Below are positions 56,615 to 64,000 of a DNA stretch of 64,000 nucleotides, piece by piece. The stretch covers positions 1 to 64,000 of the forward strand of contig CAMRUG010000004.1 of assembly GCA_947053925.1 (NCBI GenBank), given 5' to 3'. Source of the DNA: an uncultured Clostridia bacterium. GTDB taxonomy: Bacteria > Bacillota > Clostridia > Christensenellales > CAG-314. The notes under the pieces are model-generated. The model worked only from the letters and a program-made list of their open reading frames with translations, was not told where the DNA came from and did not search any database. Numbering within the stretch: position 1 is the first letter of the stretch; the number at the start of each line of letters is the position of its first letter. A program made the translations under genes and the position numbers.

Positions 56615-57661
56615 ATGAAAACACTTTCCGTAACTCTTATATGTAAAAACGAACAGGACAATTTAAAACGTCTGTTGCCAACGCTGGATTTTGCAGACGA
56701 AATTATTGTGGTTGATACAGGTTCCGATGACGGCACGGTTGAGACAGCCCAAGATTACGGCTGTATTGTCGGCTATTTTAAATGGCGCGACGATTTTGCC
56801 GCCGCGCGCAATTACGCTATAAATTTGGCAAGCGGCGACTATGTAATGTGGCTTGACGCAGACGACGCTGTGAGTAAATCTCTTGCGCGTGAAATCGAAC
56901 GGTGGAAACAAGACGGAAGCGATACTGCCGATACATATTACATAAAGTACCGAATGGGAACGAATTCCGATTTTTGGTTTTGGCGCGAACGCATTTTAAA
57001 AAGGTGCTCGAAATGCCGTTTTAAAGGTTTTATTCACGAAGCAATAGTGCCGTTCGGACAATCAAAGTATTTAAATGCCGAAATTATACACACGTCATCT
57101 GTCAGCCACGAAAAGCGCAATCTGGAAATTTACAGGAAAGCGGCAGAAAGCGGACGGCGTTTTTTCTTGCGCGATAAATATTATTTTGCGCGCACTCTTA
57201 CCGAAAACGGCTTGTTTGCCGAAGCAGAACACTTGTTAAACGATTTCCGCATAAATCCGCGCGCTTATGCTCCCGACCGTGCAGACGCGTGTAAACTGTT
57301 AGCACGACAGTATTTGTCGGATAGTAAAAGTAAACAGGCGTTAAACGTATTGATATACGGAACAAAAATTCTTCCGCCCGATTCGGAAACGTGCTGTTTA
57401 ATAGGCGATTGCTATTTTGCCGACGGAAAATATTTGTATGCCGCGCAGTGGTACGAATACGCAAATATAAGCAAAATTCAGTACGGATTTGTAAACGATT
57501 ATTACAAGAGCTTTTATCCCGATATTCAGTTGTCCGTTTGTTACTATAGGCTCGGAAATTACGGTAAGGCGCAGTTTTATCACAGAGTTGCAAAGGCAAT
57601 AAACCCTAAGCATCCGTCTGTTATCGCCAACGACAAATTCTTTCAAAACAAAAAGAAGTAA
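56615..57661 (+). CDS. Family 2 glycosyltransferase with TPR-like C-terminus
   Basis: MKTLSVTLICKNEQDNLKRLLPTLDFADEIIVVDTGSDDGTVETAQDYG...WLDADDAVSK. Confidence 0.9.
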   Translation: MKTLSVTLICKNEQDNLKRLLPTLDFADEIIVVDTGSDDGTVETAQDYGCIVGYFKWRDDFAAARNYAINLASGDYVMWLDADDAVSKSLAREIERWKQDGSDTADTYYIKYRMGTNSDFWFWRERILKRCSKCRFKGFIHEAIVPFGQSKYLNAEIIHTSSVSHEKRNLEIYRKAAESGRRFFLRDKYYFARTLTENGLFAEAEHLLNDFRINPRAYAPDRADACKLLARQYLSDSKSKQALNVLIYGTKILPPDSETCCLIGDCYFADGKYLYAAQWYEYANISKIQYGFVNDYYKSFYPDIQLSVCYYRLGNYGKAQFYHRVAKAINPKHPSVIANDKFFQNKKK

Positions 57662-57757
57662 CAGTGTAAAAAATAACAATTTTCAGTTAAAAAATTTAAT
57701 GCTTACTGCGGATACCGCAAAAGCGTTATATACTAAGTAAATATAAAAACCTTCCTA

Positions 57758-57800
57758 ACTTTTATATCCGTCCGAAATTGAATTTTCGGGCGGATATTTT
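57758..57800 (+). terminator. Terminator downstream of the glycosyltransferase gene
   Basis: ATATCCGTCCGAAA...TTTTCGGGCGGATATTTT. Confidence 0.65.
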
Positions 57801-58011
57801 GTCATCCTTTCGCTACACAACTTGTCGGTTGCAGTCTGTAATCTTAAAGTTGAGCATTGCGAGAGTATGGACAAATGTTAAGTCTTTATCTTCTAATTTA
57901 CTCAACTCCGCTCACAAGCGATGACACATTTTTCTTGTCGTCCTTACGCAACAAAAATTGTCGAGCCGCTGGTAAGCGAAGACAATTTTTATTATTTTAA
58001 ATACATTAAGA

Positions 58012-58040
58012 TTGATATTTTCTTTTGAATGTGCTATAAT
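58012..58040 (+). promoter_or_regulatory. Promoter of the structured leader RNA
   Basis: TTGATA (58012-58017) N17 TATAAT (58035-58040). Confidence 0.65.
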
Positions 58041-58044
58041 AACC

Positions 58045-58250
58045 TTGCGACGTCAATAAAATAACCCTTTTATCCTCTAATTTGGGGTACACTTCAATTA
58101 TAGAGGGCATTTTGTATTATTTTTTTTGGAAGTAGTAAAAAATTGGTAGTAATACCTGTTCTAGACTACTTCCTACGGAAAAGGGTTATTGGCGTCGCAA
58201 CCACGGAACGGTATTCTACGGTGCCGTTCCCGTAAGGGGCGGCATCTTTT
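58045..58250 (+). ncRNA. Candidate structured 5' leader (riboswitch/attenuator-like)
   Basis: Closing helix TTGCGACG/CGTCGCAA plus AATAACCCTTTT/AAAAGGGTTATT; internal CCTCTA/TAGAGG and GGAAGTAGT/ACTACTTCC; mutually exclusive GGAACGG/CCGTTCC versus GCCGTTCC/GGGGCGGC hairpins before TTTTTT-ATG. Confidence 0.65.
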
Positions 58251-58252
58251 TT

Positions 58253-58747
58253 ATGGCAACAATCGGAAAAACTTGTTCGTGTTTCGGGCATTTCGATGTC
58301 AATATAACGGACGATTTGGTAGCAAGAACAAGGATAGAAATCGACAAAGCGGTAGCGGACGGGGTAAGGATATTCCTATTCGGCGGCAGAAGCGATTTTG
58401 ACGATTTATGCTATGATATAGTTACCGAGAAGAAGAAAGCCGAACCGCAAATTGATATAAAAAGAGTGTTTTGTTTCCCGCTTGATAAACAATTGCGAAA
58501 ACCGCCGAGATGGTTTATACGGAAAGAGTATGAGGCATTGGAATGTCCTACAAAAGACTTTGATTATTGGTACACGTCAATTTATTACCGTAATATAGCA
58601 ATGATAGATCAAAGCGATTTGATTTTGTTTTGGGTAGAGTCGCGGGAAAACAGCGGCGCTTACAAGACTTATCAATATGCGGTAAAGAAACACAAACACA
58701 TAGTCAATTTGTTTTCAAAACATTGGTATCAAGGCGCACCGCAATAA
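58253..58747 (+). CDS. SLOG/DUF1273-like small protein
   Basis: TCSCFGHFDVNITDDLVARTRIEIDKAVADGVRIFLFGGRSDFDDLCYDIVTEKKKAEPQIDIKRVFCFPLDKQLRKPPRWFI. Confidence 0.6.
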   Translation: MATIGKTCSCFGHFDVNITDDLVARTRIEIDKAVADGVRIFLFGGRSDFDDLCYDIVTEKKKAEPQIDIKRVFCFPLDKQLRKPPRWFIRKEYEALECPTKDFDYWYTSIYYRNIAMIDQSDLILFWVESRENSGAYKTYQYAVKKHKHIVNLFSKHWYQGAPQ

Positions 58748-58759
58748 GAACCTTATAAT

Positions 58760-58912
58760 TTTTTTTACGTGAGCAACGCATACGTCTGTTCAGAAGGTCT
58801 CCGATTAAATCCGAGAACTACTGCGGTATGAGTTTCAGCCACAAGTAGACCACATTCGGTGTAGACCTGATATAATAGCGTAGCGGCAAAATGCCGTTGC
58901 GCTATTTTTTTA
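58760..58912 (+). ncRNA. Candidate structured intergenic RNA ending in a terminator
   Basis: No ORF; repeated GTAGACC able to pair with GGTCT; terminator AATAGCGTAGCGGCA aaa TGCCGTTGCGCTATTTTTTT. Confidence 0.4.
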
Positions 58913-59161
58913 TTGTCGTCGTTTATAACAAAATTAACAAACCGATACTGAGCGAAGAAACGTTTTTCTTTTGCGGTACTTACTTGTCGAACGGTATTGC
59001 AGTTTGTTCAAGTTTAAATTTATTTTTTTCAGTCAACCGATACGGGTAAAAGATAGTTGAAGCGGCATATCTTTTATCAGTCATTAAAATATTTTTAATA
59101 CATATAGTTTTATTTTCTGTCAACTATAAATATTGTCAATAATCAGTGGGCGGGTTTTCAG

Positions 59162-59190
59162 TTGACAATGCTATGACAAAAAACTATAAT
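59162..59190 (+). promoter_or_regulatory. Consensus promoter upstream of pgk
   Basis: TTGACA (59162-59167) N17 TATAAT (59185-59190). Confidence 0.75.
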
Positions 59191-59269
59191 TGTATCGTGA
59201 AAGTTTTGGCGTTAGTCGGTTTTAATTCGGCTGGCGGCAAATATTCAAAATATTTAAGGAGCGACATTA

Positions 59270-60583
59270 ATGAACAAGAAAAGCATCAAAGATGTAAACG
59301 TAAAAGGCAAGAGATGTTTGGTACGCGTGGACTTTAACGTGCCTATGAAAGACGGCGTTATTACCGACGAAAACCGTATTAACGGCGCGCTTCCCACAAT
59401 CAAGTATTTGATGGAACACGGCGCAAAGGTTATACTGTGCTCTCACTTGGGCAAACCCCACAACATTTTTACGCCTAACTTCAAATTGAATAAAAAAGAA
59501 AAGAAGGCTGTCGAAGCGTTACCTGCTAACGAACAAGCCGCCGCAAAAGAAGAATATATTGCAAAAGCGTTAAAGGGCGACGCAAAGAAATTTTCCCTTA
59601 AACCCGTTGCAGACAGACTCAATCAGTTGCTGAACGGCAAAGTAACCTTTGCAACAGATATTGTAGGCGCTGACGCGCAGGCTAAGGTTGCCGCTTTAAA
59701 GGAAGGAGAAGTAGTACTTCTTGAAAACACCCGTTTTGACGCGGGCGAAGAAGGACGCGACGAAGAATTTTGCAAGAAACTTGCCGCTTATGCGGATATT
59801 TATGTAAACGACGCTTTCGGTACGGCTCACCGTTCGCACGCCAGTACCGCGGCTATTGTAGAATACGGTTTTGTTAAAGACGCAGTTTGCGGATTCCTTA
59901 TCGAAAAGGAATTGTCCGTTATGGCAAACGCGTTAGAAAACCCCGTACGTCCTTTTGTGGCGATTCTCGGCGGCGCTAAGGTTGCAGATAAACTTAACGT
60001 TATCAATAACTTGCTCGAAAAGTGCGATACGTTGATTATCGGCGGAGGTATGGCATATACTTTCTTGAAAGCGCAAGGATACGAAATCGGCAAGTCGCTT
60101 CTTGATGAAGAAAAAATCGATTACTGCCGCGATATGCTTGCCAAGGCAGAACAGCAAGGCAAAAAGATTTACCTGCCTGTAGACTGCGTAACGATAGCAG
60201 ATTTCCCCAACCCCATTGACGCGGCAGTCGAAACCAAAGTTGTTGATGTTACGGCAATTCCCGCCGACCGCGAAGGCGCAGATATCGGACCCAAAACCTG
60301 CGCTTTGTACGCAGACGTTATCAAAGGCGCAAAGACGGTTATATGGAACGGACCTATGGGAATTTTTGAAAACCCGACTTTGGCAAAAGGTACTAACGCA
60401 GTAGCAAAAGCAATGGCGGAAAGCAGTGCGACGACTATTATCGGCGGCGGAGATTCGGCGGCGGCGGTAGCGCAACTCGGTTATGCCGACAAGATGAGCC
60501 ACGTTTCGACAGGCGGCGGAGCAAGTCTGGAATTGTTTGAAGGTAAAGTGCTTCCCGGAATCGCTTGCTTAAATGACAAATAA
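59270..60583 (+). CDS. pgk: Phosphoglycerate kinase
   Basis: [51 protein letters not shown]...[19 protein letters not shown]. Confidence 0.97.
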   Translation: MNKKSIKDVNVKGKRCLVRVDFNVPMKDGVITDENRINGALPTIKYLMEHGAKVILCSHLGKPHNIFTPNFKLNKKEKKAVEALPANEQAAAKEEYIAKALKGDAKKFSLKPVADRLNQLLNGKVTFATDIVGADAQAKVAALKEGEVVLLENTRFDAGEEGRDEEFCKKLAAYADIYVNDAFGTAHRSHASTAAIVEYGFVKDAVCGFLIEKELSVMANALENPVRPFVAILGGAKVADKLNVINNLLEKCDTLIIGGGMAYTFLKAQGYEIGKSLLDEEKIDYCRDMLAKAEQQGKKIYLPVDCVTIADFPNPIDAAVETKVVDVTAIPADREGADIGPKTCALYADVIKGAKTVIWNGPMGIFENPTLAKGTNAVAKAMAESSATTIIGGGDSAAAVAQLGYADKMSHVSTGGGASLELFEGKVLPGIACLNDK

Positions 60584-60644
60584 TTAAAAATATGTTTTGC
60601 GGCGTACGGGGCGTGCGCCGTAAATTTTGATAGGAGACGTTAAA

Positions 60645-61397
60645 ATGAAAAACAAAATTATTGCAGGTAACTGGAAGATGAACAATAACCGCGTACAGAC
60701 GGAAGCGTTAATAAACGAACTTATTCCGCTTGTAAAAGATACGGTTAATACGGTTATTGTCTGTGTGCCTTATACCGACTTATGCAAGGCGGTAAAACTT
60801 ACCAAAGGTACTAATATTCACGTCGGCGCGCAGAACTGCCACTGGAAAGAATCGGGAGCATATACAGGAGAAATTGCTCCGTCTATGCTTACGGAAATCG
60901 GCGTAGAATACGTTGTCATAGGGCACTCCGAACGCCGTACATATTTCGGCGAAACGGACGCAACCGTACTCGCCCGTACTAAGGCAGCGCTTGCCGCAGG
61001 ACTTAAACCTATTGTGTGCATAGGCGAAACTCTTGACGAGCGTAACAGCGGCAATATGCAATCGGTATTATCCCGCCAAGTTTTAGACGGTTTCGCCGAT
61101 ATTACCGCTGACGAACTTAAAAATATTATTGTCGCTTACGAACCTGTTTGGGCAATCGGCACAGGCGTTACCGCAACGGACGAACAGGCTAACGACGCCA
61201 TTAAATATGTCCGCAGTGTTTTTGCAGGCAAATACGGTAAGGATGCCGCCGAAAAACTGTACATACAATACGGCGGCAGTATGAACGATAAAAACGCCGA
61301 AGGACTGCTCAATATGCCGGAAATCGACGGCGGACTTATCGGCGGAGCAAGTCTTGTTGCAGAAAAATTTTCCAAGGTAGTCAACGCTCACAAATAG
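60645..61397 (+). CDS. tpiA: Triosephosphate isomerase
   Basis: MKNKIIAGNWKMNNNRVQTEAL...VIGHSERRTYFGE...VAYEPVWAIGTGVTAT...IQYGGSMNDKNA. Confidence 0.97.
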   Translation: MKNKIIAGNWKMNNNRVQTEALINELIPLVKDTVNTVIVCVPYTDLCKAVKLTKGTNIHVGAQNCHWKESGAYTGEIAPSMLTEIGVEYVVIGHSERRTYFGETDATVLARTKAALAAGLKPIVCIGETLDERNSGNMQSVLSRQVLDGFADITADELKNIIVAYEPVWAIGTGVTATDEQANDAIKYVRSVFAGKYGKDAAEKLYIQYGGSMNDKNAEGLLNMPEIDGGLIGGASLVAEKFSKVVNAHK

Positions 61398-61406
61398 GAG
61401 TTTATT

Positions 61407-62954
61407 ATGGATAAAAAAATAACAGCATTAGTAATAATGGACGGTTACGGCTTGTCTAAGACCGAACGCGGCAATGCTATAGGCGTTAACTGCTCGCCTT
61501 ACGTCAGATATCTTATGTCAACTTATCCCACAACTACGCTTGACGCAAGCGGACTTGCAGTAGGGCTTCCCGAAGGACAAATGGGCAACAGCGAAGTAGG
61601 ACATTTGAATATAGGCGCAGGCAGAGTTATCTATCAGGAACTGACCCGCATAACAAAATCTATCGCCGACGGAGATTTCTTTACCAATCCCGCATTTTTG
61701 ACGGCAATAGAAACAGTCAAGAAGAATAACGGAAAACTGCACGTTATGGGGCTTTGCTCTAACGGAGGAGTACATTCGCACATTACGCATCTGTTTGCGC
61801 TGATCGAACTTGCCAAGCGCGAGGGACTCGATAACGTTTACGTTCATTGCTATATGGACGGCAGAGACGTTTCTCCTACAAGCGGAGTAACCTTTATTCA
61901 GCAGTTGCAGACCAAAATGGACGAATTGCGATTCGGTAAAATTGCAACGGTTTGCGGCAGATATTACGCAATGGACAGAGATAACCGTTGGGATAGGGTA
62001 GAAAAAGCCTACGATATGCTGACTCTCGGTGTTGGAGAAAACTATACAGACGAGCCTGCAGAAGAACTTAAACGCAGTTACAAGGAAAACGTAACGGACG
62101 AATTTATTCTGCCTACCGTAGTAACGGAAAACGGTAAGCCTGTTGCCACAATCGAAAACGGCGATGCGGTTATATTCTTTAACTTCCGTCCAGACAGAGC
62201 AAGAGAAATGACCCGAGCGTTTACGCAAAGCGGTTTTGACGGATTTGACCTGAAAGGCAAGGCGCGCAAGGTACACTGGGTTTGTATGACTCAGTATGAC
62301 GAAAAGTTTACGGGAATAGACATTGCTTACCGTCCCGAAACGTACACGAATACTTTGGGCGAATATTTGGCTAAGCAGGGTAAAACGCAACTGCGTATTG
62401 CCGAAACGGAGAAATACGCCCACGTAACCTTTTTCTTTAACGGAGGAGTCGAAGCGGCAAACGAAAACGAGAGCCGTGTGCTTATTTCTTCTCCTAAGGT
62501 TGCAACTTACGATTTACAGCCCGAAATGAGCGCGGAAGAAGTTTGCACCCGTGCAATTGCGGAAATCGAAAAAGACAAGTACGACGTTATGATTCTCAAC
62601 TACGCCAACTGCGATATGGTAGGGCATACGGGAGTTATTTCTGCAACGGAAAAAGCCGTAGCAACGGTAGACGATTGCGTTCGTCGCGTTGTCGAGTGCG
62701 TGTTACAGCAGGGCGGCAGAGTTTTTGTAACAGCCGACCACGGCAATGCCGAAAGAATGCTTGCCGAAGACGGTTCGCCTTTTACTGCGCATACGACTAA
62801 TAAAGTACCCTTTATTATGGTTGACGAACAACTTAGAGAGAATGTAACGCTTGAGCAGGGCGCGCTGTGCGATATTGCTCCCACAATGTTGTATTCGATG
62901 GGTATGGATATCCCTTCCGAAATGACAGGAAAAGTGCTGATTAAAAATAAATAA
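61407..62954 (+). CDS. gpmI: 2,3-bisphosphoglycerate-independent phosphoglycerate mutase
   Basis: LVIMDGYGLSKTERGNAIG...GLPEGQMGNSEVGHLNIGAGRVIYQELTRI...VTADHGNAERML. Confidence 0.97.
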   Translation: MDKKITALVIMDGYGLSKTERGNAIGVNCSPYVRYLMSTYPTTTLDASGLAVGLPEGQMGNSEVGHLNIGAGRVIYQELTRITKSIADGDFFTNPAFLTAIETVKKNNGKLHVMGLCSNGGVHSHITHLFALIELAKREGLDNVYVHCYMDGRDVSPTSGVTFIQQLQTKMDELRFGKIATVCGRYYAMDRDNRWDRVEKAYDMLTLGVGENYTDEPAEELKRSYKENVTDEFILPTVVTENGKPVATIENGDAVIFFNFRPDRAREMTRAFTQSGFDGFDLKGKARKVHWVCMTQYDEKFTGIDIAYRPETYTNTLGEYLAKQGKTQLRIAETEKYAHVTFFFNGGVEAANENESRVLISSPKVATYDLQPEMSAEEVCTRAIAEIEKDKYDVMILNYANCDMVGHTGVISATEKAVATVDDCVRRVVECVLQQGGRVFVTADHGNAERMLAEDGSPFTAHTTNKVPFIMVDEQLRENVTLEQGALCDIAPTMLYSMGMDIPSEMTGKVLIKNK

Positions 62955-63037
62955 AAAAATATTTAAAAAACAGGAAACTTTTTGCCGCTAACTGCCGTAT
63001 ATATAAAGGGGGCATTTGCTTTAAAACTGTTTTTAGA

Positions 63038-63075
63038 ACCGAGTCCGGTATTTTATCGGACTCGGTCTTTTTGTA
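63038..63075 (+). terminator. Strong rho-independent terminator after gpmI
   Basis: ACCGAGTCCGGTAttttATCGGACTCGGTCTTTTT. Confidence 0.85.
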
Positions 63076-63236
63076 AATCAAACAAAATAACAATTTGTTT
63101 CTATTTAATATTTTAAAATGTCGATATGTTTTACATAAAATTTGTTGCAAAAAGATAAATGTTGTGGTATACTACATAAGCGTATTAAGTTAGGCGGGGC
63201 ATTTTGCCCCTAGGACTAGAACGGAGGTTCACAAAA

Positions 63237-63539
63237 GTGTTATATATTTTGGCTGCCGTAGATGCGGCAATCGTATCTGGAATAAAAATCGCTCTTGCGG
63301 CATTAGCGTTGATTTGCACGGCGTTTATTATATTTGTTGTTATGAAGCAATCGGGTAACTCCGACGGAGTAGAGGCCATGACGGGTTCTTCTTCTAAAAA
63401 TGACGAATCGGAAACTTACTACGGCAAAAATGCAGGTTCAAGAAAGGAAGCGCGTTTAAAACTGTTGACATACATTGCGGCAGGACTTCTTGCCGTTGTG
63501 TGCATTGTGTTGATTGTTTTGCAGACATTCATTCCTTAA
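63237..63539 (+). CDS. secG: Preprotein translocase subunit SecG
   Basis: Two TM segments (IKIALAALALICTAFIIFVVMKQSGNSDGVEAMTGSSS...LLTYIAAGLLAVVCIVLIVLQTF); GTG start after ACGGAGG; between glycolytic operon and rnr. Confidence 0.75.
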   Translation: MLYILAAVDAAIVSGIKIALAALALICTAFIIFVVMKQSGNSDGVEAMTGSSSKNDESETYYGKNAGSRKEARLKLLTYIAAGLLAVVCIVLIVLQTFIP

Positions 63540-63554
63540 AATTCAAAGGTTAAT

Positions 63555-63590
63555 TAGGGCGGTTGTATTTTCAAACCGCCTTTTTTGTTG
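63555..63590 (+). terminator. Terminator after secG
   Basis: AGGGCGGTTGtattttCAAACCGCCTTTTTT. Confidence 0.7.
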
Positions 63591-63668
63591 CTTTTAGGGC
63601 CAGTGCAATTTAATAAGCAAAAATATTTGTATAAAACTTCGGTTTAAGGGTAATTAGAAATACAGACT

Positions 63669-64000
63669 ATGAATATCAATCAAAAAATATTAGATATTAT
63701 CAAGAATATTGAAACAGATTATTTTACTGCAAAGCAGTTGAATATTTTACTTGGCAGTAAGTCTACCGCCGATCGGCAGATTGTAGCAAAGGCTCTTGCC
63801 GAATTGCAGTCGCAAAACGAAATTTTGTTTGACGGTCGCAGTCGCCGATACCGCATTGTTCGCGAGGGAGATTTCAGCAAAGCGGTATTCGAGTCCAACG
63901 CGCGCGGATTCGGTTTTCTTATCCGCGATGACGGCGACGATTTGTTTGTGCCGGCACATAGAGTAAACGGCGCGTTTCACAAAGATACCGTTTTGTACAA
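63669..64000 (+). CDS. rnr: Ribonuclease R, N-terminal part (truncated by window end)
   Basis: MNINQKILDIIKNIETDYFTAKQLNILLGSKSTADRQIVAKALAELQSQNEILFDGRSRRYRIVREGDFSKAVFESNARGFGFLIRDDGDDLFVPAHRVNGAFHKDTVLY; follows secG. Confidence 0.85.
   Translation, partial: MNINQKILDIIKNIETDYFTAKQLNILLGSKSTADRQIVAKALAELQSQNEILFDGRSRRYRIVREGDFSKAVFESNARGFGFLIRDDGDDLFVPAHRVNGAFHKDTVLY

Noticed and set aside
58045-58250. Retron msr-msd RNA with the SLOG-like gene as effector
   Set aside because: No reverse transcriptase gene nearby and no retron-type a1/a2 plus branching G arrangement identified; a cis-regulatory leader fits better.
60600-60640. GC-rich inverted repeat between pgk and tpiA as a terminator
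   Set aside because: Imperfect stem without a clear T-run and genes appear co-transcribed; possibly just an intercistronic hairpin.

Overview
The window reads as a Clostridia/Firmicutes-like chromosome. This is inferred from gene content and synteny; no database was searched. (1) 1-4614, minus strand: a CG-rich phage-type operon of small genes with two DNA methyltransferases and a PAPS-reductase-like gene broken by one in-frame TAG. (2) 4994-10450: a very large Cys-rich repeat lipoprotein. It is followed by a strong candidate sRNA, a tyrosine-recombinase C-terminal remnant, and a RelB/DinJ-ParE/RelE-type TA pair. (3) 11.7-18.8 kb: core genes (plsX, GNAT, DegV, PHP phosphatase, dinB with an SOS-type promoter). 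(4) About 18.87-48.72 kb: a ~30 kb integrative mobilizable element at the 3' end of tRNA-Gln(CUG). Its cargo is almost entirely defence-like: an orphan coiled-coil protein with an XRE regulator, a DUF3892-like gene with a sequestered start codon, hipBA, a three-gene ABC-3C-type system, a C-protein/C5-MTase/SNF2/OLD-like operon, and a Type III Mod/Res + orphan + drmABC (DISARM core) operon. After that come a sigma-like gene under a consensus promoter with an embedded LexA/SOS box, a MobL-like relaxase, accessory genes and a tyrosine integrase. (5) 49.0-64.0 kb: core genes (mrnC, rlmB, sigH-like, dnaX, ybaB, recR, S4 protein, ispDF, pgk, tpiA, gpmI, secG, rnr start). A 5' leader at about 58045-58250 has a very long closing helix, internal hairpins and two mutually exclusive 3' hairpins over the ribosome-binding site; it looks like a cis-regulatory RNA. 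The strongest candidates for something new are the composite DISARM/Type III/OLD island with SOS-linked mobility and this leader RNA.
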